NCBI RefSeq assembly: GCF_000224145.3 | Contig: NC_020179.2 | Span: forward strand, 3,437,885 to 3,501,884 | Reading direction: 5' to 3' | DNA from: Ciona intestinalis | Lineage: Eukaryota; Chordata; Ascidiacea; Phlebobranchia; Cionidae | DNA: 64,000 bases | Shown: positions 1 to 14,000 of the stretch, piece by piece | Position numbering within the stretch: position 1 is the first letter of the stretch | Layout: each line of letters opens with the position of its first letter | Position numbers and translations under genes: made by a program | Notes under the pieces: generated by a model | Seen by the model: only the letters and a program-made list of their open reading frames with translations | Database searches by the model: none | What the model was told of the DNA's origin: nothing

Positions 1-758
1 ATAAGACATAGCGTGTTTTAACATTTCAATGAAAATGGTTTATTAAAACAAATTAACGAATCACTAAAGTCACTGCAAAAGGAATTGTAGGTAAAGGAAA
101 TTAATAGACAAGTTTTACACAACTTTACACCAGACTGAAAGTGATTGCAACATTTTGGTGCAATACAGAACATGTGATTGAATGGCATCTGCTGTATGGC
201 AAAATACTGATGTAAAAAAGAGTTATTATATATATTACCTAAAAACGTTTGAAACAAGTTTTGTTCAAATCGAATAATTTTTTATTTTGAAAACAGGAAA
301 TTTGCCATTTTTTAGAACAGAAAACTTACTTGGATATAGTTGTTTATGTTTTTCACATCTTCTTGTAATAAGACAAAGTCACTCATAGCGTGAATTGATA
401 AAGTACACATAGGAAAATTTCTGTTCATTGGAGGCATACAAGTGGGGTGCCTACGAAAAAAGGCTAAAATAACCAGTGGTTAATACTAATGGGTTGTCCA
501 AATTGTAAGCCATAAATAAAAAAAACATATTTGACCTTCCACACAATTCATAAAAAATGAAATTGGTTTGAGGCTGCTGATATTGCTGGGTTAAGGATAC
601 TTAACAGCAAACCCTGATGGTGTCTCACCTTATTGCAGACAAAACATCAGTCCTTTAGCTTGACAAATTCAAAATTAAAGTTTACACTAAATTTTGTTGC
701 TTGAAATATGCCTATTTAATGATGTATGTATAGGTCTACATAATATATTTATGTTATA
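1..758. other. gene-free left flank, probable 3' UTR
   Basis: No coding frame in this stretch looks real. An ATTAAA-type polyadenylation hexamer on the minus strand near 711-717 could end the hypothetical gene at 759. Positions about 437-520 match the tail of the SINE family seen at 63382-63545, with the shared phrase ACTAATGGGTTGTC. Positions about 590-655 resemble the hairpin repeat at 54377-54482. Otherwise AT-rich spacer. Confidence 0.4.
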
Positions 759-1241
759 TTACTTTATAAGAAGTCGGCAGATCTCAGCAAAGCTGACATG
801 CTCCTTGCTATCGTACATCAGTCGTAAAACTTCACTCTTCATAATTAAAACAAAATGCCGATGAGATTTTGACTCCGGTAGCGTACCAGTTAGTAAAATA
901 TTAGTTAATTTCACGCGCCGCATTAAAGTTCTGGCATTTTTCTGCGTATTTTGATTATCATCAGAAATTACAATTTCCTCCGCTTTTTTTCCACTCATCA
1001 TAGTATCCAATGCTTCTTTACAAAAAGGTAAATATTCCGTGATAATATTGCCAGCATATCTGCTGTGAAATTCATCTCCACTGAGAAAAAAATTAAAACA
1101 GTTTTCAAAAATTCGAATCTGCTGCTCTTGTGTTAAAGATTCAGTTTTGCTTTTCACAGAGGTCAGAACAACTTGAAACAGTTTCTTTTTCTCCTTTGTA
1201 GAATGATCAGAAAGAAATATTCCTGATATAATTTGTTCCAT
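759..1241 (-). CDS. hypothetical protein, 160 aa, single exon
   Basis: One open frame from ATG at 1241 to TAA at 759. The protein is about 160 residues, charged, Leu/Lys/Glu-rich and probably all-helical. It has no signal peptide, no membrane segment and no cysteine pattern suggesting a metal site. I do not recognise the family and assign no function. The composition looks like a real protein rather than a shadow frame: it is balanced, lacks low complexity, and no competing long frame lies on the other strand. A weak splice donor (GTAATA) overlaps the last codons, so this could be the first exon of a longer gene, but I see no convincing downstream exon before the window edge. It lies downstream of PCF11 on the same strand with about 840 bp between them. 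Confidence 0.5.
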   Translation of the reverse strand: MEQIISGIFLSDHSTKEKKKLFQVVLTSVKSKTESLTQEQQIRIFENCFNFFLSGDEFHSRYAGNIITEYLPFCKEALDTMMSGKKAEEIVISDDNQNTQKNARTLMRRVKLTNILLTGTLPESKSHRHFVLIMKSEVLRLMYDSKEHVSFAEICRLLIK

Positions 1242-2085
1242 CTTTGACCTAGCGCTGTTTTTATTTATGTACTTTACTTTTAAACCATATCAAAAAAATG
1301 TCTAGAAGAGTGTCAATGAGTAGCCTACATGATAAAATAACAAATACACTAATCCATACTAAAGTAAATTCCTTTACGCATACTGGTAAATCTAAGCTAA
1401 AACCTGATAATCTTAACTGTACACTATACGAGTGACTAAATGTTGGGCACTTCACGCAAATATATTTTGTTGACTAGCGTCGGTTTTTCTTACAAATTCT
1501 GTGAACATTACATCATCAAAACAAATTTACCGAAAAACCTTCGTCATCACTCGTACAACCATACAGCAAATAAGTTTTAATTAAACCGTGTCGTGTACTG
1601 CATACACAGCCGTACAATAATGACAACGGGCTAGGTAACCAAGCTATACCATTACCAGAGAGAAACCCTGGGGAACTACCTGGTAAAGCTAAGCAAAAAA
1701 AATGTTTTAAGCGGATATGCGCAGTCCAGCACAACCAAGCTTCTCCTCGACGATGTGTGCATTTTCACACTTTTTTCAGACATTGTGTAATCAAGCCTCG
1801 TATAAACTAATCCACAACATGTATTGGTGTTTAATTTTTATTGAATTTCCGCTACTAACGATGCTTTAACGAACAAAACCCAGTAAAACACCCAACCAAT
1901 CTAACAAGGAGTTGCCTGGATGCAACATCAGGCCTTCACAGTTTATTCCGCAATTATCTTGCGTGCACTTCTTCACAAAAATGTGAAACGAAAAATAAAA
2001 ATTGACAGTTTATAACAAAATCGTTTTTACTTTTACTTTTGAGGCGAAAACAAAACTGTTTCTTCACATATTTTGGTTTTTATTA
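1242..2085. other. spacer with PCF11 3' UTR and probable promoter of the 160-aa gene
   Basis: Short frames here (for example 1261-1455 and 1516-1734 on minus) have no family resemblance and are treated as chance. A minus-strand AATAAA at 1837-1842 is the best polyadenylation signal for PCF11, about 245 bases past its stop codon. The remainder, 1242 to about 1800, would hold the 5' flank of the 160-aa gene. No TATA box stands out. Confidence 0.45.
1837..1842 (-). terminator. polyadenylation signal of PCF11 (AATAAA)
   Basis: AATAAA on the minus strand about 245 bases downstream of the PCF11 stop codon. Assigned by position and consensus only. Confidence 0.45.
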
Positions 2086-5000
2086 TCATAAATTATCGGA
2101 ATTTTCGCTGAGAATATTATCTAAAACAACTGCACTAGTGGTGTCCATATCTGTGACGTCATCATGCGCTTTGACGTCTTTCTCTGTGACATCAGAATGT
2201 GAATTATCACCGTTCGGAACGTCATTAATGACGCCATCCTTAGGTTTGACATTTTCGGTTTGTGGAGCATCTGTGATGTCATCCGTAGTGACATCATTGG
2301 AAGCTGTGATGTCATCCGTAGTGACATCATTGGGAGCTGTGATGTCATCAGTAGTGACATCATTGGGAGCTGTGATGTCATCAGTAGTGACATCATCAGA
2401 GGCTGTGATATCATCAGTAGTGACATCATCAGGAGCTATGACATCATCAGTGGTATTTTGACGAGGTGAAGTCCCATCAGATAACAAAGCATCTTTAATC
2501 GCTGCACCTATGTCATCACCAGTAGTTGTGACATCATCAACTGTGTTTGTGACATCACAGTTATCTTGCATAGAATTGGAGTTGGTATCTTGTGCAACAG
2601 GTTCCTGCCTTTTTTCAGTATCTGCATGAAAACAAAACATAAATAATTTAAACATTAAGTCGTAAAGTGAACTTGCACCACCAACATTGATTTGAGTCTT
2701 TTTGAAAAAATGATTTTAAATACAAATAACTTGCCTTGAGACTGTTCAGTGTTTTCATTCAGAATCATTTCATTTTCTTTATTCACCAAATCTTCCAATA
2801 TATCTGTAGGTTACAAGATATTTTAAAATAGTGATTAGTACAGCTTAGATTATTCTAGGGTTAGCCTGCTTACTCTGCAACCCCAGGTTAGGTGCCTGTG
2901 GCACTTACTGTTACCTATTACAGTTTTAAATTTTCACAAAGTATATGTCTATAAAATATCCTTACAGAGCATTTAAAACAGGAACGGTATGATTTTAATA
3001 ATGTTATATTTATATAGTATTTTAAAAACAAAAATGATTTGTCTATAAAAGTTATTGTTACATAGCTTTTTAAAAAAAATTTAAATTTTATTATTTATCT
3101 CACCATTAGGAAAATCAGTTTGCACTTCAGTTTTGATGAAAACTTCAGATTTTTCCGGAACTTCTGATTCTTCCATCTTTTCATCTTCAGACTGAGGTTC
3201 CTCCTTTATCTGAGGAGAATTATCCAAGCCTGGGATTTCCTCTTTCACAGAATCAAGTGGGTTGTATAAAGGAGCCTTGATAGGGGTCTGAAAAATGCAT
3301 TTAAATTTATACATAAATTATGTAACTATGATAAGTTGTATAATGTATGTAAACTCAGAAACTGCATACATTAGTACATAAAACAGAATCTGCATATATT
3401 AGTACAAAATGCAGAATCTGCATATATTAGTACAAAAAACAGAATTTGCATACATTAGTACAAAATGCAGAATCTGCATATATTAGTACAAAAAGCAGAA
3501 ACTGCATATATTAGTACAAAAAGCAGAGTGAGCATATATTAGTACAAAAAGCAGAAACTGCCAACATTAGTACAAAAAGCAGAATGTGCATATATTAGTA
3601 CAAATATTAACTTAACAATATGTAAATTTAAGAATGTGTGTATGAACTAATAATCCTCTATGGCCATACAAGTTAAGTTGCTAAAGTTCAGTGCACGCAT
3701 AAGCTAAGTTATGTCAATATTGACATGACTTTGTTAGATAAATATCTTCAGGAAGTTAAACTTACAATAAGTGAGCTTGAATTATAATTATCTTCATAAC
3801 AGCTTGGATGGAAGTTGTCATCATCGACTTTAACACAGTTAGCAAACTGCCATTCATCATCATTTTCATTGTAGAATGTTTCAAATGCTTCTTTACATAC
3901 TTTGCAAATCTGTAGTTTGTTTAAAGTTTAATTAGTTGGCTGTAATAGCACAACATTTTTTTTAAGAAATTTCATTTTTAAATGGACACAAAAACTGCAA
4001 TGTTTAAATTTATTTTAACATTTTTTTAAATATTAAACTCACATCCTCTCCAGGGCGCCCTGTTAACGGAACTGTCAAGTCATTTTCCTCATTTGCCCCA
4101 GGGAATTCCCCTTTTACTGGGTCCTCATTAAATGGATTTTTCGCTTTTTCTTCGGGGTCAACAACTTCTTCAAAGCAAATCCATTCCTGGAATATTTGGG
4201 TGGTTTTAGTTTTTTATGTACAAATCACTAATTAACATTTGTTGCAAATGTTTATTAACATTTGTTGCAAATGTTTATTGGGGTAAACCGGAACAAGATA
4301 TATAAAAAAATGATTAAACATTAATTACCACCTGATACAAAAGTACTAGAACAGGATGTTTTAATAAAAAAGAAAAAAACTATTTAAAAACATTTATTAA
4401 CGCCTAACACAAAAATACTGGAAAACGATACTTTGATAAAAAAGGAAAATTTGAAAACCATTTATTAACACTACACATTTCTACGCACAAGAAAAATTTA
4501 AAAAAGACGGCCAAAGAAAAACATTCTGATAAATCATTTACACTCACCCCTGCAGCAGGATATAGCGAACGATGTGATTGGACGAAACCTTCCTTATCTT
4601 TCCGGTTGACTCGGTAATGCCAATCAAGATGTTCAGCATAGAGGTCTGTTTGCCTCGTTGTAAAACGTAAACCACATGCTGAACACTGGATGCCGGTAAA
4701 GAGCCGCTTTATGATCTCATCATGGCGTCTGTGATATCATAAAGAAATAATTTAATTAAAGTCAGAGACAAAAATATGACATATATATATATTATGAGTG
4801 AAATCTAACTTATTTATCATTCGTGGCGAGCAACGACAGTGGTTATAAAAACACAGGTGATCTGTTTCACAACACATATGTAAAATTAAAGTAACATATT
4901 GCGATTTTATATTAATACAAAACCCTTGACAATGTGTGTATGTTGTATTTAAATTAAAAACAACCTCTCAGTTGCATAACTTGCAAAGAATCTTGCCCTA

Positions 5001-8000
5001 ACATAAGTATCCTTAGATCAGTTACATACCGGTAACTGCTTGCTAAATATAATAAAGCAAAACTTACATTTTTAGATCTGAATTAAGAGTTATAATAGGA
5101 ATGTTAGCATCTGGATCCATCGTCATTAATTCTTCATCAAATGGGGAAATAGTTCGCGGTTCCTCAACTGGTTTAGTGGCAACTACAGATGGTGCCTGTA
5201 AGGTGCGACATGAAAAATTAATTATGTTTGGTTTATGCATTGTAAAAAGTTTGGTTCTGAAACTGCGTTTTATCGTGGGCTGTGAAAGTCACAATTTTAA
5301 AACATGCAGCTTTGTAAATGTGGTTTATTGCAAACACCACAAGTGTGCTGTGACTAAAAAAGCTCACTTTTAATACTAGAGGCCATATTAACATATTTAC
5401 ATAAGCATCACTTTTTTTAATTTTCTGGGGTAATATTGTTAAAATATTTGATTAATATGGTGAATAATATACAATTGTTTTGCTTGTTTGAATGGACACT
5501 TCATGGCAGAATAAAAGCTGTTTAATGTCTCAAACTGGGAGGCTAAAACATGGAATGCCATACTGTTAAGCTGAAGCATCTAACTTACAGTTACAGGTTC
5601 AGTTTTTACAAGCGGTGGTGTAGATACAGTGGGTGGGGTGGGACTTGAACGCTCAGGTTCAGTTTTCTTTAGTATCCCTTTGGCTAGCAAGTTTGACAGC
5701 AGCCTGTCAACATTGATTTGATTGATGGGTGGAGGTTGATTGACAGGTGGAAGGTCACGAGCAGGTTCAATTGGCAGTTTTCGACGCTAAAAAAAAAAAT
5801 TTTTTTTACTTTATAAAATCGTCAATTTTAACATTTTTTAAACTTATTTTTTAATTATGCTTTTTTTCTATATGTATATTTAAGTTGTTATATCTTCTTA
5901 CCTCATTGATAGGTGGTGGTGATAATCGACGCTCTTCGGGGTGAAAGGGTCGATCTGGTGGGAAATGTGCTTCTGTAAAGAAAAAATTTTGATCTGTTGA
6001 TATTATGTTTAACAAATTTACTGATGAGGAAAAGTAAAAGATAACAGTCTTAACTCATAAATGCAGTTTTCTTTTTTATGACCAAACAAACAACATGAAA
6101 CTAAAATTTCCATAAATTAATTTGAACATCATGAGTTTAAATGTTTACATAATAAAGTGGAGCAGAATACCTTTGTTTTGTTGCTTCTGCTAACATGGAT
6201 AACGTAAAATAGTATTTTTCAGCTAGTCTGGTATGTTATAAATAAATATATTCTAACATTTTATCTGCTTTTTTGCAACACTTTATCAGTGTTACTGTTT
6301 TAAATTATAAAGATTAAATAACCAAGCAATTTAAAAAAAAATTTTTTCAAATTAAATAACTTATTTTTTAAGAGTTTTTTTTAAGATTTTTTTAAGTAAA
6401 TTACCATTGGGTGGGAGTCTGTGCCCCCTCTCCCACTCGGGTGGGGGTCTGGGTTCTCCAGGGTGTCTGGGATGAGGGGGTAGTCGGCGATCAGGGGGTG
6501 AACGACCACGGTGATAACCAGGTGGTGGGCGGGCATCATGGGGCAATGGGGGCTGGGGGGGAATTTCAAAAAAGTTAATGTTGAACCGGCTGCTCCTGAT
6601 TGGAAACACTTTCTAAAATGTATGCGTCTGTATGGGAAATCATTATTTTGAAAATAAAGACCCTGTGAAGTACAAACAAGGGTACTCAGTTTTAAGGTAT
6701 TTAAAGTATTTATATATATATTTTTCAATCGCAAATATATATAGAGGATTTTCTATACTAATTAATGTGCAAATTATAATCATAGTAATGATAAAATTGT
6801 AATTTTTAAATGGGACATATATATGTGTTATAAATGTAACATTGCAAATGAACAAAATCTGTGTATATAAAATCGACACCAATAAAAAGTAGAAACATAA
6901 ACACACCCTGCGTCGGTCTCGCTGGTGAGTCGGAAACCTTCGTCCTCTCACCACTGGAGGTCGATGTGGAGGCCCACCACGCCGGATGCTCCCGCGTGCG
7001 ATGTCAAGGTCCTCTTCATCCATTGGAGGAGACTCCCATCCATCTCGACGATCTCTTGGAGGTAAACGAGGGAATCCACGACCTCTTCCTCTGCGGAACG
7101 GAGGACCAGCTTCTCTTCTGTTGAAATCATCACTTTTCAGGCTATTGTGCAAAAATGGCGTCAAATGTTAAGTTAAAAACAGACATATGCCTAACATTAG
7201 GAGTGCTTCGGGTGACATCAGGTTTTAAAATCTCAGTTTTCCATTAAAACTGCTTTTACCCTGACTGTCCCATGTCTATACAAACAAGCAGAGCTGAAGC
7301 ATAAGTTAAAATAAACATAAGCTAAACATAAGAGCCTTGGGGAGACCTGATTTTTTATCTGTTACAGCTTCTTAATGTATTTCTTTACACAAGAATCGTT
7401 CAACTTTATAAACACCAGACAAGGATCAGATTCAAGGAATTTATTACAGTAAAGTATAATAATGAATGAATTATTTAGTATTTACCTTCTTTCTTCCTCC
7501 CATCTTTCCATTTGCAGCTGATGATGAAGTTCATGCTCCCATTCAAGTTTCTCCTTCTCTTCCTCATAAATCCTCTGCATGCGAGCTTCCTCTTTCCTAA
7601 GATGAGCGTTGAAGGTTTAAATTTCATCTTTAGATGTTAAGAGTTTTTTTAGGAAATTTCGTTTTTAACATATTACGTTTTTTAAAACACATTACGTTTA
7701 CATTTTAAGAAATGATTTCCCTTTTTATGAAATATTTTACGAAAATATAGATGAGATTGCTACTTAAAAAGTTTCAGCCATTTCCAAAAAGGAGAATTTT
7801 TACTTACTCTTGCAGGCGATCTCTGGGATGTGGGATTCTTCCTCTTGGAGGATGTCTAGGTCCTCTGAACCTTGGATGACCTCTTTCAGGAGCAATATCA
7901 TCATCATCATCCCGGACAAAAACAGAGGAATTTTTCTCATCATGACCAGGAGCATCTTTTTCTGGGCCTTTCATTTTCTCATCTTCTTCAATTTTACGCT

Positions 8001-11000
8001 CAAAAAGATCTTCCTTTTTAACCTCCACAATATCCTGCTCAACATCCTTTGCCTTATCTTTCTCCTGCTTAGAGTCAGCATGATCTTTTATTGCCTCTGG
8101 AGCTTCAATCTTCTCAACCGTTGCCTCCTCATCTTTCTGATCATCCGTTTTTTTCTCTGGAGACTCAGAACTGACGTAGCGTCGTTTCTTAAGTGGAAGG
8201 GATGGGGATCTAATCAACTCTTCGGACTTTTTCCTCTCAGAAGATAAATCAGCATCCGTATCTGTTCCAGAAGTTGTTTTTTCAATTGATCCACTCTCTT
8301 CCATCTTTTCCTCTTCTTCCTTATCTATATCTTTACCATGCATAGATTGCTTCAACTTCTTCCTATGCTCCATATATGCCTGCTCAGAATCGGAATTCCT
8401 CCTCTGCTGATCTACATCCTCTTGATAACTCCCAGCAGATGCGGGTATGTTCGCGATGATGTAGTCCTCTGGCTCCTCACAAGGAGTCTGCTCCTCTTCC
8501 TTTAAGTTTGCGATAATATAATCTTCTGGTTCTTCAAAGTTCTGTTGCTTTGGTTCATTCTTCGGCAAATTAGCAATGATGTAATCTTCTGGTTCCTCTA
8601 GATTTCTCTCCTTCTCCATATGAACACTTTCTTCACCATTTCTATCATTTTGCATTGTTGGAAATCTAGCAGAGATAGGAATTTGTTGATCATTTATTTC
8701 TCTTTGAATGTTTTGCTCATCATGAGCATATTTTCGAAGATTTTTAAGTCTGTCATCTGATTTTCGCTCCAATTTTGGAGGACCTTTGCGGGGAGGAGTG
8801 TCTCTTCTTGAATGCAAGGGAGACAGGGATCGATGTTTAAGTCTCTCTTCTTCCAAGTGATGAGGTGGGGAGAGATGAGGACCCTGATCGGGATGAAAGT
8901 CATTTGGGATCCCAGGATTTGGGGAGAACTTTTCATGTTCATCTCGAAGACGAGGATCATGAATAGGTCCTCCAATTTTCCTAGGACTTGGTGGGGATCT
9001 AGGTCTTGATTGAAATGGTCTTCCTCTTCCCCGAAAACCTCTTCCTCTACTAAATCCTCTAGGAGCCATCCTTCGGTTGTTGTGCACTGGAGGTTCATGA
9101 TGATCCCGGAAACGAGGATCTTCTTCCATCATCCCTGGAGGTCGATTCATTCTTCCACCTCTCATATGAGCTGGAGGAAATCCTTTAAAGCACAAATTTC
9201 GAAATACATAATTATTTTAAAAAACTTAAATTTAAAAAAAAAACGCAACTATTTAAACATAAAAATAGAAAAATATACCTAAAAACAATAATCAGTCTCT
9301 TTACCTCTTCTATTCCCAGAGTTCATTTTTCTTCTATGATCTTCTTCCTCTTCTATTTCCATCTTCCTAATCCTCTGAAGTTCAAAGAGCTGATGTAATT
9401 GCTTCAATAACTCCTGATGTTGCTCATGTGTTAGCTCACCATTCTGCAGTTGCCGATCAGCCTATTATAAAAACAAGGTGTTAAAACTCCATGCAAATTT
9501 ATGTGCAGGCTTATAAACATATCAATTGTACTTTTTTTAGCAATTTTTCCATTTAAAAGAAAATGTTTTAAAACTTGCCTAAGCATTTTTTTAAAATAAT
9601 TTTTCTGTTACTTCTGCTCATCTGGTATAAAAAATGTGATTTCCATGATGATGTTTTGCCAGATGGCAGACAAAACTACTGAAAATACACTACATAATTC
9701 ATACCCGATAAGCTGTTGAGGGAATATATATTTAAGAATTTCAAATAATTTTTTTTAAAGTTCTTGCATACTTTTCTATTACAAAAGGAAATGTTTTAAA
9801 TTAAACAAAGCCTTTATCATTGTACCTGTCTCAGGATCTCATTTTGATGACTTAAAGTTAGTTCTTGTGGAATTTGAATATTTGGGTCGGCACTTTTGCG
9901 TCTGTTTATTGGTGGGTGAGAGGGTTCATCATCTGGGTGAAAAAAGGTTAAACCAACAAGTCCATCAATTTAAATCCTACATTAGATTGGGGGGGGGACA
10001 TTTTATAATTTTGCACTAAATTGAATCTGACATTTAAAATGCAGCTACACTTAAAACTGCCAAACGTTGCGAACCTCATTGATTAATGTGGTGAGTGCAA
10101 TATACTTTAGCTGTGCTTGTTTGAATAGACACCTAACAGTGAAAGCTGTTTTGTGCTAAAACTGTGGTGCCAAACATATGTTGCCACCCGTTTCAAAATG
10201 TAGGGTGATCTATATAGGCACCACAGTATTACACCTATGGTAGATGGAAAATGACAATATTGATGTCAGCTCCCATGCACCATGAAGCATATCAGCACAT
10301 TGATTGGCGTTGATGGGTCCTATGCACCATGAAGCATCAGCTACATAGAAATCTTCAACATACTTGGAGGTCGAATTCTTTTTGGAGGTCGGTTCCAGTC
10401 ACCAGGTGTCCTGTGTAAGTCTTCTGAATCGGGTTCCGGGGAAAATCGAGGCGATATTGAACCTTCACTAGATCTGTAGAGAAAATAAAAAATCGATAAT
10501 AACTTTTTATTTTGTAGGTTAGGTGGTGCAAACATATTATGAAACCTACATGTCTAAAAAGATGCAATAAAAGGTTTTTAAGTTATTACTCTTGCAAGAT
10601 AAGCAGTTAAAACATATTATGAAAAACGAAGGTCAAAGCAGAGACTAGATAAAACAATTTTCTAGTCTATCAGAATTAAAACTTCAACGGTTTTGTCAGG
10701 GAAACTGATTTGAATTTCTGGTAGATCATTACTTACAAAATGACCAAATTACAAGATTGCGGAGGTTAATTTGAGAGATGGAATAATTATACCTGGAAGA
10801 CTCCCTTGGTTGTTTCTCTTTTAAAGATCTAATTCTACGATTTTCCTTCCCAAATTGACGTGGATCCCGACGTACATTACTGTCAGGTGAAATACGGGGT
10901 ATTCTACAAACAAGATACATTGTTATGACTTGGGTACCACATAAAAACAGCAATGCTTATTATTTAACTAATTAAACAGATTTAAAACCTTGGTCCTTTT

Positions 11001-14000
11001 CAGAAAAATGATCGGGAAAAAAAGAAAAATTGGGTTTACGTGGATAAAAATTTAAAAACTGTTATGGAATTAGTTCAGTAATTAATTTAGTTTTTGGTTA
11101 TTTGTAAAATCTTACGGTGCAGGAGAAGAACTTCTTCGTGCAACTTTTGGGGGTGGAGGGGAGGGTGAGCGAGGTGGTTTGTTCCTGTATGTTCGTTTTT
11201 TGCGACGATCTGATTCCTTTTGTTCGTTGGGAACGGGAAGAAGTTTCTCAAGAGGATTCTCATCACTTGGTTGGCCCTAATGAAGATTTAGGTCGTGCTA
11301 ACAAGTGTGGCAGTTTGAAGACAGATAGAGGAAATTTTGTAAAATGGGCCAACTCCGGCCTAAATCTCAGGACACAAGTCCTCACTTATACAGAATAGAA
11401 TTGTGAGCCATATTAAGTTGTAAAACAATTTTTAAAGAATGTATACGCAACAGAATTTTTAACTCTAATAACACTTTTGTATAAGATACGGCTTGTGTAT
11501 GTTAAGGTTAAAGTTCATACTATTTAAGTAATGTGTATATAGTGAATTAAACTAGAATTTTTGTTGGAATATATAGTTTTGTTAGGGAGAGCAAAACCAA
11601 GAGTTAGGAGAAGTTTTGTTAAGGAGTGCGAAACCAAAAGTCTTTAATCAAATGACGAAGCAAAATAATACTAAAACCTTACACAAAACCCGAAAATTAT
11701 CAGGTATGGCATATCCACACAGCTTCTGCAAATGTGCCATACATGGTAACAGCCAAAGCAATATACCTTATTACAATAAATAGTGCAATTACAGACTTCC
11801 AAATAATTTTAATCGTCTTTACCAATTTCTTTGTTTCTTTCACATGCATCTTTGGTTTAGTTTCCAGCCCTTTCATGCCAGTTTTATTGAACTGGTGCAA
11901 TTTAGGTTTAGCGCCAGACCGCTCAGTCGGTGATATCATATTTTTTGACTTTTTATTTAAATTTTTCGGCGAGCGTTTTTTAGATAGAGCAGCAGCCTTA
12001 ATTTTTGAAGGTTCTGGTTTATTTTGAAGGTTTGTAGAAGCTTTATTTGGCCTTGGTGGAACCTGAAAGACAATTAGAAATGGTAAGGTGGTTGGACAGC
12101 AATATGGAACCAATTATGTTCTATGTGGGTGAGGTCCTTCAGTGTGACTTGCCATGTGTGCTGGATTTAGACCAAGATTGGTTCATTCATTACACCAACA
12201 CTTGGGGTGCTACCACATGAACCTCACCATATTTTGAAGCCTGTCACTTTTTAAGGTAGGCGACAAGGGCTTTAATAGTAATAGATAGATCTTCCCTTGG
12301 CAGCTTGGCCAAGGTTAGATGCTTTGTCTAGCGATTACATACACTGAAACACACCAACATATACAACTGAACTGATACTTACTTTATGAGGTTCCCCATT
12401 AACTTTTAACTTCTGGTCCTTGGCTATAGAATGTTCCTTTGGTGCCTGTAAAAATTCAGAACTTTAACAATCTATAAAGGTAGTGTTTCATGCAATAGTA
12501 CTATGTAGTTAAACAACTGTTGTTTAACTGTTTAACAACATAAATAGTTTTAATGGTTAAGGTATTTAATTTGTACTTGTACAACTTTAATTTAGTTTTG
12601 TAATTTCATCTCTTTAAGGATCATACAAAAAATAAAGTAGGCATAAATATAACAAGGCTGCTACATAGGTAACTACACTTACTGTTTGCATTGGTTTATT
12701 CTTCACAGTGACACGCAAGGAACCTGCAGAATAATAACATGTTTTTTAATAACACACTGAAAATATGTGGAAAAAGAGTGGTGAATCATAGCATCACATA
12801 CTTACCAACAGGAATTTTAGGAGCTGGATTTTGTTTAATTCTTGGGTCTCTTGATGTTGGAACTTTTTCACTCTGTAAAAAAGTAGTTGTTACTTAAATA
12901 CCCAATCTGTGTTAAATTTTGACACTAAACATTAATTGAGGTAATAGAAATAGCCACAGCTAGAAGTAATGATCAATATGTTATGTTCAAACTTTTGGCT
13001 CTTCCGGCAAAAAATGTGGCTGACCGACGTTTTCGACATCCTATTCAAATCGTCTTTATCAGGGTGAAATGACATTCAATNNNNNNNNNNNNNNNNNNNN
13101 NNNNNNNNNNNNNNNNNNNNNNNNNNNNNNNNNNNNNNNNNNNNNNNNNNNNNNNNNNNNNNNNNNNNNNNNNNNNNNNNNNNNNNNNNNNNNNNNNNNN
13201 NNNNNTCCTTGGCTATAGAATGTTCCTTTGGTGCCTGTAGAAATTCAGAACTTTAACAATCTATAAAGGTAGTGTTTCATGCAATAGTACTATGTAGTTA
13301 AACAACTGTTGTTTAACTGTTTAACAACATAAATAGTTTTAATGGTTAAGGTATTTAATTTGTACTTGTACAACTTTAATTTAGTTTTGTAATTTCATCT
13401 CTTTAAGGATCATACAAAATAAAGTAGGCATAAATATAACAAGGCTGCTACATAGGTAACTACACTTACTGTTTGCATTGGTTTATTCTTCACAGTGACA
13501 CGCAAGGAACCTGCAAAATAATAACATGTTTTTTAATAACACACTGAAAATATGTGGAAAAAGAGTGGTGAATCATAGCATCACATACTTACCAACAGGA
13601 ATTTTAGGAGCTGGATTTTGTTTAATTCTTGGGTCTCTTGATGTTGGAACTTTTTCACTCTGTAAAAAAGTAGTTGTTACTTAAATACCCAATCTGTGTT
13701 AAATTTTGACACTAAACATTAATTGAGGTAATAGAAATAGCCACAGCTAGAAGTAATGATCAATATGTTATGTTCAGACTTTTGGCTCTTCCGGCAAAAA
13801 ATGTGGCTGACCGACGTTTCGACATCCTATTCAAATCGTCTTTATCAGGGTGAAATGACATTCAATGAAAAGTGAAAAATGTTAGGAAAAAAAATAACAC
13901 ACTAAAACACAGCGGTTTGAACGAAAATTATGTTTAGATTCAAAAAATGTTATGCTTTGATTCAGAAACCAATGTTTACTTTTATTGATTGGCTTTGCAT

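Noticed and set aside
2039-2469. Plus-strand frames of 140 and 69 aa and a second minus frame of 102 aa
   Set aside because: They are repetitive shadows of the in-frame 33-bp array in the PCF11 last exon.
3357-3608. CRISPR-like array
   Set aside because: Units are contiguous 28-bp tandem repeats with no unique spacers, in an animal intron.
7810-8247. 145-aa plus-strand frame
   Set aside because: Lies opposite the long Arg/Pro/Glu-rich PCF11 exon, whose composition keeps the other strand open; no family resemblance.
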